NCBI GenBank assembly: GCA_026416775.1
Contig: JAOAEN010000082.1
Coordinates: 1 to 6,192 of the forward strand
Direction of reading: 5' to 3'
Source of the DNA: Dehalococcoidales bacterium
Lineage (GTDB): Bacteria > Chloroflexota > Dehalococcoidia > Dehalococcoidales > RBG-16-60-22
DNA: 6,192 nt
Under the pieces are notes generated by a model. It was not told the origin of the DNA and did no database searches. It saw only the letters and a program-made list of their open reading frames with translations. Numbering within the stretch: position 1 is the stretch's first letter; every line of letters begins with the position of its first letter. This document shows, one piece after another, positions 6,008 to 6,192 of the stretch. The position numbers and the translations under genes were made by a program.

Positions 6008-6192
6008 TCGTGCTCGGCATTGATACTTCGGGTTATGCCAACGCCGTCGGCATTGCCGATGGCGGAAGAACTATTGCCGAAGCAACATGTCCTGCCCGTA
6101 CCGATTCGCTGGAGCGGATCGTGGGTGATATTGACGCAGTGCTGAAGAAAGCGGGACTGGGGCTTGGCGATATCGGGGGTATTGGAGTGGGG
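6004..6192 (+). CDS. tsaB: t6A synthesis protein TsaB, N-terminal part (runs off window)
   Basis: The first 63 codons of a gene cut by the window edge. The N-terminus IVLGIDTSGYANAVGIADGG is the ASKHA-fold phosphate-loop start of TsaB/TsaD-like proteins. The segment SLERIVGDIDAVLKKAGLGLGDIGGIGVG (35-63) leads straight to where the TsaB hallmark GPGSFTG would follow just outside the window. TsaB is the non-catalytic partner of TsaD in the t6A37 machinery. The start overlaps the tsaE stop (ATGA at 6004-6007), and GGGAG (5996-6000) lies close upstream, indicating coupled translation. Start without a longer N-terminal extension and pairing with tsaE favour TsaB over TsaD. Confidence 0.88.
   Translation, partial: MIVLGIDTSGYANAVGIADGGRTIAEATCPARTDSLERIVGDIDAVLKKAGLGLGDIGGIGVG

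Overview
The window is a compact, gene-dense bacterial chromosome segment of moderately high GC. It holds six protein genes in three transcription units and no RNA gene, insertion sequence or CRISPR array that I can see. The best lineage guess is Chloroflexota, perhaps Dehalococcoidia. This rests mainly on a protein resembling the actinobacterial/chloroflexal VLRF1 release-factor family; a SIRT6/7-like bacterial sirtuin and a GT87-like membrane glycosyltransferase do not conflict with it. The assignment is an inference, not a proof.

Left part (1-1393): about 170 bases without a convincing gene carry a striking nested inverted-repeat structure. A 9-bp hairpin at 8-28 shares its arm with a 14-bp perfect inverted repeat at 22-35/65-78, so the two folds exclude each other. 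Next comes a minus-strand multispanning glycosyltransferase of the GT87/DUF2029 type. A divergent 93-bp promoter gap separates it from a plus-strand NAD-dependent sirtuin (1487-2203), which has the sequence signature of the SIRT6/SIRT7 class.

Middle (2223-5343): a minus-strand pair, mutS2 followed by a Vms1-like (VLRF1) peptidyl-tRNA hydrolase gene that starts inside the 3' end of mutS2. MutS2 is now known from Bacillus to act on collided ribosomes, and Vms1 in yeast releases nascent chains from split large subunits. The overlap therefore suggests a two-gene ribosome-rescue unit: split the stalled ribosome, then release the peptide. This is the most interesting item in the window. The predicted catalytic loop of the VLRF1 protein lacks a Gln at the position where I would expect it.

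Right part (5344-6192): a 193-bp divergent intergenic region with an extended -10 promoter facing each way (TGC-TATAAT for mutS2, TGC-TATACT for tsaE). Then come tsaE and the start of tsaB, overlapping by ATGA. Both serve tRNA t6A37 synthesis. The tsaE -10 lies only 10 bases from the ATG, so its mRNA is probably leaderless. Most of the window's larger genes on this side thus concern translation: decoding fidelity through t6A and rescue through MutS2/VLRF1.
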